A stretch of DNA of 64,000 nt from PALSA-1004 sp041483135 (GCA_041483135.1 JBGPFE010000004.1:1-64000); one strand, 5' to 3'; positions 51,161-60,055 are shown, numbered from the stretch's first letter. Numbers and translations: made by a program. The notes: a model not told the origin generated them from the letters alone.

Positions 51161-51463
51161 ATGCCGACGGACCACAAAATCGCCCCGGGCGAAGTCGTTA
51201 CGTTCTGGCTCGACGGGCAGGCGCTGCAGGCGCGGCGCGGTCAGACGCTCGCGACGGCGCTTTTTGTGAATGGCCGGCGGACATTGCGGCGCACACGCAA
51301 CGCAGGCAAGCCGCGGGGACTTTATTGCGCAATGGGCAGTTGTTTCGATTGCATCGTGACCGTCAATGGCAAAACCGGCGTGCGGGCGTGCATGACCAAA
51401 GTCGAAGCCGGCATGCAGGTAATTTCGCCCGCGCAGTTCAAACCACATGGGTCCAAAACATGA
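51161..51463 (+). CDS. Small [2Fe-2S] protein (HcnA/SoxD-like subunit)
   Basis: The 100-residue ferredoxin-like protein has a C-x4-C-x2-C cluster motif, Y-C-A-M-G-S-C-F-D-C, and another Cys in V-R-A-C-M. This is the small subunit type found in HcnABC, opine oxidase and D-hydroxyproline dehydrogenase complexes. Its stop overlaps the start of the next gene as ATGA. Confidence 0.87.
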   Translation: MPTDHKIAPGEVVTFWLDGQALQARRGQTLATALFVNGRRTLRRTRNAGKPRGLYCAMGSCFDCIVTVNGKTGVRACMTKVEAGMQVISPAQFKPHGSKT

Positions 51464-52860
51464 GTTTTGTGCTTGATGCGGACATTGCGGTCGTCGGCGC
51501 CGGGCCGGCCGGACTGGCCGCGGCATCGGCCGCCGCCGGAGTTGGCGCGCGGGTCGTGGTGCTGGACGAATATCCGGAGCCCGGCGGGCAGTTCTACAAG
51601 CAGCTTCCCGGCGAATACGCGGTGCCGGACCGCTCGCAGCTCGACCGCGATTACACAAAAGGTGACGCATTGCTCGCCAAAGTACGGGCCGCGGGCGCCA
51701 CGTTGTCGAATGAAACCCTGGTCTGGGGCAGCTTCGCGCCGGGCGTGCTGGCGGTCGCGCGGCGCGGGGAAGCGGGGACGGTCAGGTCGCGCAAAATCAT
51801 CGTCGCGAGCGGCGCGTACGAGCGGCCGGCGGTTTTCCCCGGCTGGGACCTGCCGGGCGTGATGACGCCGGGCGGCGCGCAGACGCTCGCAAAAAACCAG
51901 CAGCTCGCGCCGGGAAAACGCATCGTGCTGGCGGGCTCCGGCCCCTTCCTGCTGCCGGTCGCCAAGTCGCTGATCGCAGCCGGCGCCGACCTGATCGGCA
52001 TCTACGAAGCGACGCATCCGCGCGAGTGGGTGAAGCACGCGTTTCGACTGTGGGGACGGTGGGAGCGTGTCGGCGAGGCCCTGAGTTATCGCCGCGCGCT
52101 CGCCGACGCGGGCGTGCCGATTCGGTTCGGGCATATTGTGGCGAGAGCGGAAGGCACCGAATCCTTGCAGCGCGTAGTTTTAATGCGTTGCGACCGCGCA
52201 GGACGCGCGCGCGCGGGAACGGAGCGCATCGAGGACGCAGATACGCTGTGCGCTGGCTACGGGTTCATTCCCGCGGTTCAACTGACGCGCCTGCTCGGCT
52301 GCGAGCATCGTTACGGCGCGCGCCGGGGCGGCTGGATTCCGGCGCACGATGCGGACATGGAAACCAGCGTGCCGGGCGTGTTCGTCGCGGGCGAGGTCGC
52401 CGGCATCGGCGGCGCGTACGCAGCGCTCGCCGAAGGAGAGCTGGCAGGACTGATGGCGGCACGACAACTCGGTTACCAGGTGGCGGACGCCGAACTGGCG
52501 CGTGCCCGCAGCGAGCGTATCCATCACCGTGGGTTCGGAGATCTCGTCAACGAAGTGTTCGCAGTCAAGCCCGGGGTGTTTGATCAGGTCGCCGACGATA
52601 CCCTGGTATGCCGCTGCGAAGAAGTCACGGCCGGGCAGATACGCGCGGCGGCGGTTGCCTGGGGCGCCAATGTGAATTTCATCAAAGGCATCACCCGCTG
52701 CGGCATGGGATATTGTCAGGGGCGAATCTGCGGCAGCATCGTGGAGGAACTGACGGCGCGGGCCGTGGGATGTCCGCCGGGCGGAGTGGATCATTTTCAC
52801 GTGCGCCCGCCGCTCAAGCCGGTGCGGGTTCAGGAACTCGCCGATATGAGCTTAGAGTAA
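51460..52860 (+). CDS. FAD/NAD(P)-binding oxidoreductase with BFD-type [2Fe-2S] domain (HcnB/OoxA-like)
   Basis: The product has 466 residues. Two dinucleotide-binding regions (V-V-G-A-G-P-A-G-L-A and V-L-A-G-S-G-P-F-L) are followed by a C-terminal BFD-like domain with C-R-C-E-E-V-T and C-G-M-G-Y-C-Q-G-R-I-C-G. It should take electrons from the DAO-family subunit through the iron-sulfur centres. The ATG at 51460 is four bases before the stop of the [2Fe-2S] gene, so the pair is translationally coupled. The substrate could be an amino acid, an opine or a proline derivative; the next TctC gene is convergent. Confidence 0.87.
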   Translation: MSFVLDADIAVVGAGPAGLAAASAAAGVGARVVVLDEYPEPGGQFYKQLPGEYAVPDRSQLDRDYTKGDALLAKVRAAGATLSNETLVWGSFAPGVLAVARRGEAGTVRSRKIIVASGAYERPAVFPGWDLPGVMTPGGAQTLAKNQQLAPGKRIVLAGSGPFLLPVAKSLIAAGADLIGIYEATHPREWVKHAFRLWGRWERVGEALSYRRALADAGVPIRFGHIVARAEGTESLQRVVLMRCDRAGRARAGTERIEDADTLCAGYGFIPAVQLTRLLGCEHRYGARRGGWIPAHDADMETSVPGVFVAGEVAGIGGAYAALAEGELAGLMAARQLGYQVADAELARARSERIHHRGFGDLVNEVFAVKPGVFDQVADDTLVCRCEEVTAGQIRAAAVAWGANVNFIKGITRCGMGYCQGRICGSIVEELTARAVGCPPGGVDHFHVRPPLKPVRVQELADMSLE

Positions 52861-52926
52861 TTCGTTATCAACGATTTCTGTCTGGCGCCGGGCGAAGGAG
52901 TTCCGGCGCAACGTCAGGTGCACGCA

Positions 52927-53892
52927 CTATTCGGCTTTGATGTTGGCCATCTTGACCACGTCCGCCCACTTCTTGATCTCGCTCGAGATGAACAGCCGAA
53001 ACTCCTCCGGCATCAGGATTATCGGATCGAGTCCCAGACCGAGGAACCGCTCACGCACATCGGCCAGTTGCGCCATGCGCGCGATTTCGGTGCTCAGTTT
53101 GCCAACAACCGGCTTGGGCAGGCCCGCGGGTCCCTGATAGCCATACCAGATCGCGGCTTCAAAATCCTTGATGCCGCTCTCGTCCAGCGTCGGCACCTCG
53201 GGCGCCACCGCCGTGCGCTGCTTGCTGCAGATGCCCAGCACGCGCAGCTTCCCGGATTTCACCAACGGCATGGCGGTGGGAATGCTGGTGAACACGGAAT
53301 TGATCTGGCTGGAGGCCACTTCGGCGAGCGCGGGCGCGAGGCCTTTGTACGGCACGTGCGTAAGGTTGACGCCGGCGCGATACTTGAACAGTTCGGCGAC
53401 GACGTGCGACGAGGCGCCGGTGCCGGCCGAACCTATCGTCAATTTGCCGGGTTGCGACTTGGCGAGCTTGATGAACTCCTGCAGGGTCTGCGCCGGCACC
53501 GTGGTGCTGATCACCAGCATCATCGGCGACGATGCAACCATCACGACGGGCGTGAAATCCTTGACCGGGTCGTAGAGCACCTTGGCGAACACGCTCGGAT
53601 TCACCACGAACGGCGTATCGCTGAGGAACAGCGTGTAGCCATCGGGCGCCGCCTGCGCGACGATCGAAGCGCCGATCATTCCCGCCGCACCCCCCCGGTT
53701 GTCGACCACGACGGCGTGGCCCAAACGCTCGCTCAGTTTCTGACCAATGATGCGCGCAATGATGTCGGTCGAGCCGCCGGGCGGATAAGCCACGATTACA
53801 CGGATGGGTTTGGTCGGATACTCCTGGGCGCCGGCAGCGCCTGCGGCGACCGCCGCCAAGGCAAAACACAGTGCTTTCGCGAAGTTGTTCAT
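52927..53892 (-). CDS. TctC/Bug-family binding protein
   Basis: The product has 321 residues from the ATG at 53892. The signal peptide is M-N-N-F-A-K-A-L-C-F-A-L. The pocket loop is Y-P-P-G-G-S-T-D-I-I-A-R. It is the last of three consecutive TctC genes, 63 nt after the preceding one, and converges on the HcnB-like gene. Confidence 0.92.
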   Translation of the reverse strand: MNNFAKALCFALAAVAAGAAGAQEYPTKPIRVIVAYPPGGSTDIIARIIGQKLSERLGHAVVVDNRGGAAGMIGASIVAQAAPDGYTLFLSDTPFVVNPSVFAKVLYDPVKDFTPVVMVASSPMMLVISTTVPAQTLQEFIKLAKSQPGKLTIGSAGTGASSHVVAELFKYRAGVNLTHVPYKGLAPALAEVASSQINSVFTSIPTAMPLVKSGKLRVLGICSKQRTAVAPEVPTLDESGIKDFEAAIWYGYQGPAGLPKPVVGKLSTEIARMAQLADVRERFLGLGLDPIILMPEEFRLFISSEIKKWADVVKMANIKAE

Positions 53893-53955
53893 CGTGAGCC
53901 CTCTTGAGATTGCACGTTCAGTCAAGCATCCCCGGCCAATCAAAGCGTAGCTGCA

Positions 53956-54927
53956 TCAATCCAGACGCATCTTCGCCGCCTTGATCACGGCGCCCCATTT
54001 GACGTCCTCAGCGCGGATAAACGCGGTGAACTCGGCGGACGAATTGCCGACAGCATCCGATCCCTGGGCCGCCAGTTTGTCGATCATGTCCTTTTGCCGC
54101 AGCGCCTTGACGGATTCGCCATGCAAACGGGCGACGATTTCCCTGGGCGTAGCGACCGGCGCGACCAGACCGTACCAGCCCGTCACTTCGTAGCCCGGCA
54201 GTCCGGCCTCGCGCATTGTCGGAACATCCGGCAAGTAACTCAGGCGTTTGCCGCTGGTGACCGCGAGCGCCCGCATTCTGCCGGAAGCCACATACGGCGA
54301 CGCTATCAACGCGTTCTCGAATGACAGGTCGACCTCTCCTGCCAGCAGCGCGGTCAATGCCGGCGCACCGCCGCGGTATGGCACGTGGGTAATCTCGGTC
54401 TTCGAAACCATTTTGAATAACTCGCCGGCGAGGTGAGGCGTGCTGCCGTTGCCAGAACTTGCGTAGTTGAGCTTCCCGGGCTGATTGCGCGCCAGCGCCA
54501 GAAGCTCCTTTACGGTCCGGACGGGCACGCTTGGATGCACGACCAGAAAGTTGGTATTGGACACGACCTGCGTTACCGCGACAAAATCGCGCAACGGTAC
54601 ATAGGGCAGGTCCGCATGCAGATACTTGTTCACGACCAGGGTCCCGAGCGTGCCCATCATCAGCGTATAACCGTCGGCCGGGCTCTTGGCGACGAAATCG
54701 CCGCCCGGCACGCCGCCGCCGCCCGCGCGGTTATCGACCACGAACTGCTGATGAAACGCTTCGGTGAGCTTCTGCGCCAGCAGCCGCGTGACGACATCAG
54801 TCGGTCCGCCCGAGGGAAATCCCACGACGAGACGCACCGTATGCGCGGGATAGCCGGACGCCGGCATCTGGGCCACGGCCAGCGGCGCCATTATGCCGAG
54901 CAGCACTCCCATGACCGCACGCAGCAT
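53956..54927 (-). CDS. TctC/Bug-family binding protein
   Basis: The product has 323 residues from the ATG at 54927. The signal peptide is M-L-R-A-V-M-G-V-L-L-G-I. The pocket loop, F-P-S-G-G-P-T-D-V-V-T-R, contains an unusual G-G-P. Its start lies only 2 nt after the stop of the TctC gene before it, which indicates translational coupling of two binding proteins. Confidence 0.92.
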   Translation of the reverse strand: MLRAVMGVLLGIMAPLAVAQMPASGYPAHTVRLVVGFPSGGPTDVVTRLLAQKLTEAFHQQFVVDNRAGGGGVPGGDFVAKSPADGYTLMMGTLGTLVVNKYLHADLPYVPLRDFVAVTQVVSNTNFLVVHPSVPVRTVKELLALARNQPGKLNYASSGNGSTPHLAGELFKMVSKTEITHVPYRGGAPALTALLAGEVDLSFENALIASPYVASGRMRALAVTSGKRLSYLPDVPTMREAGLPGYEVTGWYGLVAPVATPREIVARLHGESVKALRQKDMIDKLAAQGSDAVGNSSAEFTAFIRAEDVKWGAVIKAAKMRLD

Positions 54928-54929
54928 GG

Positions 54930-55949
54930 CTACTGCGCCTTGATGCCCGACTCGCGTGCGACACGGATCCACTTTTCAGTATCGCTCGCAAGAATGCGCG
55001 CAAACTCCGCCGGTGAAACGATTTTGGGCTCGGCGCCTTCAGCCGCCAGTTTTTGCGCCGACTCGGGCTGCGCGAGGATGAGTCCGATCTCCTTGTTGAG
55101 CTTCGCGATGATCGGCTGCGGAGTGCCGGCGGGAGCCAGCATGCCCCACCATACCGTGAACTCGTAGCCTGGCGCCCCCGATTCGGCAATGGTCGGCACG
55201 TCGGGCAACAACGCGGTGCGTTTGGCACCGCCGACACCGAGCGCCTTGATCTTGCCAGTGCGTACTTGCGGCAGGCACAACGGCAGCGTGCACACGATCA
55301 GCGGCACCTGGCCGCCCATTACTTCGATGAGCGCCGGTCCGCCCCCTTTGTAGGGCACGTGCACGAGTTCGATGCCGGCCATGCGCGCCAGCAGCTCGCC
55401 GCCGAAATGATTGATACCGCCGGCGCCGGAAGTCGCGTACGCGATGCTCGCCGGTTTCGCTTTGGCGAGGACGATGAGTTCCCTGACCGTATTCGCGGGG
55501 AAAGACGGATGCGCGGCCAGCATGTTGGGCCCGGCGCCTATCATGGACACAGCGGCAAATGACTTGACCGGATCGAACGGCAGTTTATAGACGGCGGCAT
55601 TCATCGTGTGCGACGCGGATACCACCAGCAGGGTATAGCCGTCAGGCGTCGCCTTCGCCGCGAGGTCCGTGCCGATGATGCCGTTGGCCCCGCCGCGATT
55701 GTCGACCACCACCTGCCGGCCGAAGCGCTCGCCGAGCTTGCCGCCGACGAAACGCGCGAGCATGTCATTGCTGCTGGCAGGCGGAAAGGCAACAATAATG
55801 CGCACCGGCTTGCCGGGATATACGGCCTGGGAGTCAGCTGCTCCCGCGTTCAGTCCGAGCGCAGCCGCCGAAGCAAAGACGGCGGCCACGCCAGCGGCTT
55901 TTGTCCGCGACGGCTGCAGCGCCAAACCCTTGACAGTCGAAACCCGCAA
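54930..55949 (-). CDS. TctC/Bug-family binding protein with a divergent pocket loop
   Basis: The product has 339 residues from a TTG at 55949 with GGAGAG 6 nt upstream. The usual P-x-x-G-G loop is replaced by F-P-P-A-S-S-N-D-M-L-A-R, which removes both glycines. This suggests a different ligand or changed binding. The signal peptide is long and ends near G-A-A-D. First of three consecutive TctC genes, just beyond the 3' end of the PLP enzyme gene at 56078 on the same strand. Confidence 0.88.
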   Translation of the reverse strand: MRVSTVKGLALQPSRTKAAGVAAVFASAAALGLNAGAADSQAVYPGKPVRIIVAFPPASSNDMLARFVGGKLGERFGRQVVVDNRGGANGIIGTDLAAKATPDGYTLLVVSASHTMNAAVYKLPFDPVKSFAAVSMIGAGPNMLAAHPSFPANTVRELIVLAKAKPASIAYATSGAGGINHFGGELLARMAGIELVHVPYKGGGPALIEVMGGQVPLIVCTLPLCLPQVRTGKIKALGVGGAKRTALLPDVPTIAESGAPGYEFTVWWGMLAPAGTPQPIIAKLNKEIGLILAQPESAQKLAAEGAEPKIVSPAEFARILASDTEKWIRVARESGIKAQ

Positions 55950-56077
55950 TGTACTCTCCGCTAGGATACGATGAGCAAAACGCCTTTGCTCCTAATACTA
56001 TGGCTTATCCAGTTCGCACCCGGTGCCGCACGCGCATGAGGGAGCACCGTTCTCCCTCAGGTCGCGCGTGGATCGGA

Positions 56078-57589
56078 TCAGTCAAAGAAACCGGAATGCT
56101 CGGCCAGCGCTTCGACGTATTTGGCGAGCGCGCGCACGGCGAAACGAACGGGTTCTTCCATGACCTTGCCGTTCTCGTCCGTGGTGCCCAGACCCGGGGA
56201 CATCCGGATATTGGCATCGTATGAAATACAGGGAATGATCCCCATGTTGCGCATGCCGGTCTGGATCATCGACGTGCCCGAGTACATGTCCTCGATCGAG
56301 AAAATCGGCAGGCCCATCTTGCCGTTCTTCCAGGTCCGTTCGTAATTGATCTCGACGCCGCAACTGTTGTAGTCCTTGTTGATGACGAGACCTTCACGCA
56401 GCCGGCGATCGAGCTTCGAGAATTCATCAATGGTGATGTCGTACCAGGTATCGGCCGCGCGCTTGAACGAATCCGGCTTGTCGAGCAGCACGCGCAGCGC
56501 GGCGATCATGCCGAGCAGCGCTTCCTTGCCCGGGTCCATCGTCACGTAGGCGGCCTTGCCGTGCGACAACAGGCCGCCGGCGCGCGGCCCCTGCACGCCG
56601 AGCGCGCGCGCGAGCGGGCTGATCATTTCCTCGCGCCCGATCGCCAGGCCGCTGGTCGGCGCGCCCGACGACTTGTCCATGCTGTAGAGCATCAGGTCGG
56701 CACCGACCTTGCGAATGTCCGAGCCCGCGAATGGCAGGCCCGCCGCGTTGTCGACGATCGACGGCACGTTGTAGTCGTTCGCGACCGCCGCCATCGCCTT
56801 GTGCAGCACGGGGACGCCGTTCTTGTCGACTTCGCCGTAGCCGTAGCCTGGATTGGTGTAGGCGCAGAAACTGACTGCCGAAAGCAGCTCGGCGTGTTTT
56901 TTCGCCTCCTCGGAGAATCTGACCGCCGTCGCCTTGGCATCGACGTTGAGCAGCAGCGGCACCGGGTTGTAATTGATGCCGTGGCTGTCGTACTGGGCGC
57001 CGACCATCGGCACCAGCACGGTATCGAGATTCGTCAGCCGCTTGCCCAACTGGCCGTACTCGCCGGCGGTCACGCCGCGGTCGGCGAAAAGGTCCTTGTA
57101 GCGCGGCGGGAACGGACGCCCGTAACCGGCCTGGTGATGCGCGTGGCGCTCCAGTGGGGCGAGATAGCGCGTGCGGTAGTTATCGCCGCGCCCCGCGATA
57201 GGCGGCGTGGCGAGCGTGTCGAAACTCAGGTACAGCAGCGCTTCACACGTGCTCGCCGCGACGGCATCGTACTCGTCGCCGTAATAGCTCTTGACCACCC
57301 GGCGCAGCTCGAAGTCGAGGCTCGCGCAGTTGATCACCTTGCGGTTGCCGGCCTCCACCGCGTCCGAAACGGCCTTGCGCATCAGCGCGTGGCACTCCGA
57401 CACCGTGCCCGACAGTCCGATCTGGCCGAGATATTTGTCGGGCATGCCGATTTCCTTCGGGATCTTCTTGGTCCGCGCATAGAACTCGCCGAGCGTCTCG
57501 GAAAGATGCCGGTACATGTCGATTTTGAACTGGAAGCGCCCTTTCCTGGCTGCCTTCGCGATCGCTTTTTGCTGCGTCATGTCGTTCAT
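56078..57589 (-). CDS. Fold-type-I PLP-dependent enzyme (SelA/aminotransferase class V-like), substrate unknown
   Basis: The product has 503 residues from the ATG at 57589, preceded by AGGAG. The likely PLP lysine is Lys 306 in S-M-D-K-S-S-G-A-P-T-S-G, and Asp 280 in V-D-N-A-A-G would hold the pyridine nitrogen. The S-x-D-K-x-x-G-x-P spacing is like SelA and related lyases, but the sequence also has a large N-terminal extension and other features that I do not recognise. It could be an ammonia lyase, an aldolase or a Cys/Sec-type lyase. It lies downstream of a tautomerase, a DUF-type protein and a GntR regulator, all on the minus strand. Confidence 0.78.
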   Translation of the reverse strand: MNDMTQQKAIAKAARKGRFQFKIDMYRHLSETLGEFYARTKKIPKEIGMPDKYLGQIGLSGTVSECHALMRKAVSDAVEAGNRKVINCASLDFELRRVVKSYYGDEYDAVAASTCEALLYLSFDTLATPPIAGRGDNYRTRYLAPLERHAHHQAGYGRPFPPRYKDLFADRGVTAGEYGQLGKRLTNLDTVLVPMVGAQYDSHGINYNPVPLLLNVDAKATAVRFSEEAKKHAELLSAVSFCAYTNPGYGYGEVDKNGVPVLHKAMAAVANDYNVPSIVDNAAGLPFAGSDIRKVGADLMLYSMDKSSGAPTSGLAIGREEMISPLARALGVQGPRAGGLLSHGKAAYVTMDPGKEALLGMIAALRVLLDKPDSFKRAADTWYDITIDEFSKLDRRLREGLVINKDYNSCGVEINYERTWKNGKMGLPIFSIEDMYSGTSMIQTGMRNMGIIPCISYDANIRMSPGLGTTDENGKVMEEPVRFAVRALAKYVEALAEHSGFFD

Positions 57590-57591
57590 TA

Positions 57592-57792
57592 TCAGCTCCT
57601 GTTCTTCAACAATTCGTTCCAGAATACCCCGCCCTTCGCCTGCAGGCGGGGATCGATTTCCTCGAACACCACGGTCACCTGATCGGGCCGCACCGCCACC
57701 ACATCCACGAACGCCTGCGTGACGCGCTGCGCGATCTCGCGGCGCTGCTCCGCGGTGCGGGTATTCAGCCATTCGACACGTATGCGCGGCAC
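57592..57792 (-). CDS. 4-oxalocrotonate tautomerase-family protein
   Basis: The 66-residue protein begins M-P-R-I-R-V-E-W, so after Met removal it has the catalytic N-terminal Pro. The rest, T-A-E-Q-R-R-E-I-A-Q-R-V-T-Q-A-F, is typical of short 4-OT proteins. It probably isomerises a dienol or enol product of the PLP enzyme encoded next, whose start lies 2 nt downstream. Confidence 0.85.
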   Translation of the reverse strand: MPRIRVEWLNTRTAEQRREIAQRVTQAFVDVVAVRPDQVTVVFEEIDPRLQAKGGVFWNELLKNRS

Positions 57793-57808
57793 GCCAAAAC
57801 TCCTCGTC

Positions 57809-58264
57809 TTATCGCGGCGGTACGAAAACCACCGGGTCGCCCGGCCGCTGGCCGAGTTGGATGCCGGTCACCGGGCGCGGGCCCTTGACCACCATGTTGT
57901 AATGGTTCGGGAAATGACTGTCGTCGAAGCCGGCAAGCGTGCCGATCACCCGGCTGCCGATCTGCAGCACGTCGCCCTCGACCAGCACGCCGGCCGCCTG
58001 GAATTCGACAAAGCCCAGGTAATGGCAGCGGTTGACGCGCCTGCCCGGGCCGGCGGCGAGTTCGTCAGTGACGATCAATTCGTGCACCTCGTAGCGCCGG
58101 ATGCAGCGCGTGCGCGGATGGATCAGCGTGAGGCCGCGCCCTTCGCGGCGGCTGTCGAGCACGCCGACGAAACGAGCCTCGAGCGGCAGGCGCTCTATGC
58201 GGGGCGCCGCAGCGATGATACCGGCCTCGTACGGATCGCGAGGCTTGCGCAAAGGCTTAGTCAT
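57809..58264 (-). CDS. Small conserved protein, possibly DUF6917
   Basis: The product has 151 residues and no signal or membrane helix. It contains V-G-V-L-D-S-R-R-E-G-R-G-L-T-L, C-I-R-R-Y-E-V-H-E-L and G-D-P-V-V-F-V-P-P. I tentatively match it to DUF6917 by memory; the function is unknown. It overlaps the GntR gene by 8 nt and precedes the tautomerase by 16 nt, so all belong to one operon. Confidence 0.7.
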   Translation of the reverse strand: MTKPLRKPRDPYEAGIIAAAPRIERLPLEARFVGVLDSRREGRGLTLIHPRTRCIRRYEVHELIVTDELAAGPGRRVNRCHYLGFVEFQAAGVLVEGDVLQIGSRVIGTLAGFDDSHFPNHYNMVVKGPRPVTGIQLGQRPGDPVVFVPPR

Positions 58265-58973
58265 GAATGCTCGTGCCGGCGGCGGCCAGGAAGCGCGCCT
58301 TGCCCTGCAGGATATGCTGCTCCATGGCGGCTGCCGCGCGCACCGCGTCCTGCGCCACGATCGCCTCGACGATGTCGCGGTGTTCGCGGTTGGAAAGCTT
58401 CATGGCGCTGGCCGACACCAGCCCGCGGCGGCGAAACAACTGTATTTCCTTGGCGAGCCCCTGGTAGATCTCGACCAGCCGGCGGTTATTGGTGGCCTGC
58501 ACCAGCGCGGCGTGGAAGTCGCTGTTCAGTTCACGAAAGCGTTCGGCGTTGCCCACGCGCTGCGCCTTGTCCATCGCATCCACCATCGCCTTGATTTGCG
58601 CCAGCTGGTCCGGCGTAATGTTCTTGGCCAGCAGCTCGCCGGCGAGACGCATAAGCCCGGCGCGCAGATCATAGAGGTCAACGACTTCTTTCTGCGCCAG
58701 CTTGCGCACGAAGAAACCGCGGTTGATCTGGAATTCGAGCAGTCCGGCCTGGACGAGCGAACGGCACGCTTCGCGGATCGGACCGCGGCTGATGTTGAAG
58801 CGGGCGGCGAGCGCAAGTTCGTTCAGGCGGTCACCCATGTCGAGCTCGCCGTCGAGGATCATGCGTTCGATCTCGACCTGCAGCACGCTCACCAATGAAT
58901 GCGAGCGCAGCATGTCCATCGCCGATGCCGCATCGGGTTGATCGCGCGCAATACGTATTGGTGCGGTAGCCAT
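58257..58973 (-). CDS. GntR-family regulator, FCD (FadR-type) subgroup
   Basis: The product has 238 residues: an N-terminal winged helix with F-N-I-S-R-G-P-I-R-E-A-C-R-S-L as recognition helix, and a C-terminal helical FCD domain with likely metal or ligand contacts in N-S-D-F-H-A-A, N-R-E-H-R-D and M-E-Q-H-I. It is the first gene of the PLP enzyme operon. The 19-bp palindrome at 59001-59019 lies upstream, between this gene and the divergent ornithine cyclodeaminase gene. Confidence 0.9.
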   Translation of the reverse strand: MATAPIRIARDQPDAASAMDMLRSHSLVSVLQVEIERMILDGELDMGDRLNELALAARFNISRGPIREACRSLVQAGLLEFQINRGFFVRKLAQKEVVDLYDLRAGLMRLAGELLAKNITPDQLAQIKAMVDAMDKAQRVGNAERFRELNSDFHAALVQATNNRRLVEIYQGLAKEIQLFRRRGLVSASAMKLSNREHRDIVEAIVAQDAVRAAAAMEQHILQGKARFLAAAGTSIHD

Positions 58974-59000
58974 CGACTAATGTTATGCAATCTACATAAG

Positions 59001-59019
59001 ATTGTCAACAGTTGGCAAT
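59001..59019. promoter_or_regulatory. Operator-like near-palindrome between the GntR and ornithine cyclodeaminase genes
   Basis: ATTGTCAAC-A-GTTGGCAAT is a 19-bp palindrome with a single mismatch, 28 nt upstream of the GntR start and 115 nt upstream of the divergent gene. FCD-type GntR proteins bind short palindromes of this kind. Confidence 0.7.
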
Positions 59020-59134
59020 TCTGCTACGATAATGGGGTCGTTACTGCCCTTCTTGGCCAAGAAGCGGTCGGAGGAGCCTCGGCGTCCTGATCGCGATTGA
59101 TTGACCAACCAACTACCGGCACCCGAAGAGGCTC

Positions 59135-60055
59135 ATGCGCTACATCACCGATACCGAAGTCGAACAGCTGGTCACCATCGACGAGTCGATCGAATGTCTG
59201 GAACAGGCCTTCCTTGCTTTCGCCCGAGGCGATGCGGCAGTGCAGCCGCGGCTGCGCACCGAGGCCGGCGGCATCAAATTGAGCACGCTCGGCGCGGTGA
59301 TGCCGACGCTCGGCTACGCCGGCGCGAAGGTCTACACGACGATCGCCGGACGTTTTTCGTTCGCACTGATCCTGTTTCGCACCGCCGACGGCGCGCCGGT
59401 CGCGGTGATGGACGGCAACGCGCTGACCAAGGTGCGCACGGGCGCCGTGTCGGCGGTTGCGGCGCGCCGTCTGTCGGCGCCCGACGCATCGGTGCTGACG
59501 ATATTCGGCTCCGGCGTGCAGGCGCGTGCCCACGCACTGGCGCTGCCGCGCGTGCGGCCGATCCGGGAAATCCGCGTGGTGAGCCGCTCCGAGCCGCGCG
59601 AATTCATAAACTTCATCGGCAAGCATACAGGCGTGCCGGTGGTGCCGACCGACGCCGCGCGCGGACTCGATGGCGCCGGCATCGTGGTGACCGCGACGCG
59701 CTCGAAGACGCCGTTGTTCGACGGCGGGCTGCTCGCGCCCGGCTGCTTCGTGGCTGCGATCGGCTCGAGCCTGCCCGATACACGCGAACTCGACGACACA
59801 GCGATGCGGCGCGCAAGCCGCATCGTCGTCGAGTGGCTCGAGCAGACGCGCGCCGAGGCTGGAGACCTGATCCTCGCCGACAAAGGCGGCGCAATCGACT
59901 GGAACAACGTGAGCGAACTTGGCGCGCTGCTGGTGGACAAGCAGGCACCGCGCACCGCGGGCGACGGCATCGTCGTCTTCAAGTCGGTCGGCTTCGGCCT
60001 CGAAGACGTCGCGCTCGCTGCACTCGCCTATCGCAAGGCTTCCGGCGAGCGCTGA
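59135..60055 (+). CDS. Ornithine cyclodeaminase/mu-crystallin-family protein
   Basis: This 306-residue protein has V-T-I-D-E-S-I-E near the start, A-K-V-Y-T-T, K-V-R-T-G-A-V-S-A-V-A and an NAD-type fold with I-F-G-S-G-V-Q-A-R-A-H. These are typical of the family, which includes ornithine cyclodeaminase, ketimine reductase and tauropine-type or opine enzymes. The conserved Lys and Asp positions look retained, so it should be active. It is divergent from the GntR regulator and shares the operator region. Its last 61 residues are duplicated at 40702-40888. Confidence 0.88.
   Translation: MRYITDTEVEQLVTIDESIECLEQAFLAFARGDAAVQPRLRTEAGGIKLSTLGAVMPTLGYAGAKVYTTIAGRFSFALILFRTADGAPVAVMDGNALTKVRTGAVSAVAARRLSAPDASVLTIFGSGVQARAHALALPRVRPIREIRVVSRSEPREFINFIGKHTGVPVVPTDAARGLDGAGIVVTATRSKTPLFDGGLLAPGCFVAAIGSSLPDTRELDDTAMRRASRIVVEWLEQTRAEAGDLILADKGGAIDWNNVSELGALLVDKQAPRTAGDGIVVFKSVGFGLEDVALAALAYRKASGER

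Noticed and set aside
56037..56059. TGAGGGAG / CTCCCTCA hairpin as terminator of the PLP operon
   Set aside because: The stem is only 8 bp and no T-run follows on the minus strand, so I do not list it as a feature.
56078..57589. Calling the PLP enzyme SelA (selenocysteine synthase)
   Set aside because: The Lys loop is similar, but the large N-terminal extension and the tautomerase/GntR context do not fit tRNA-linked selenocysteine synthesis.
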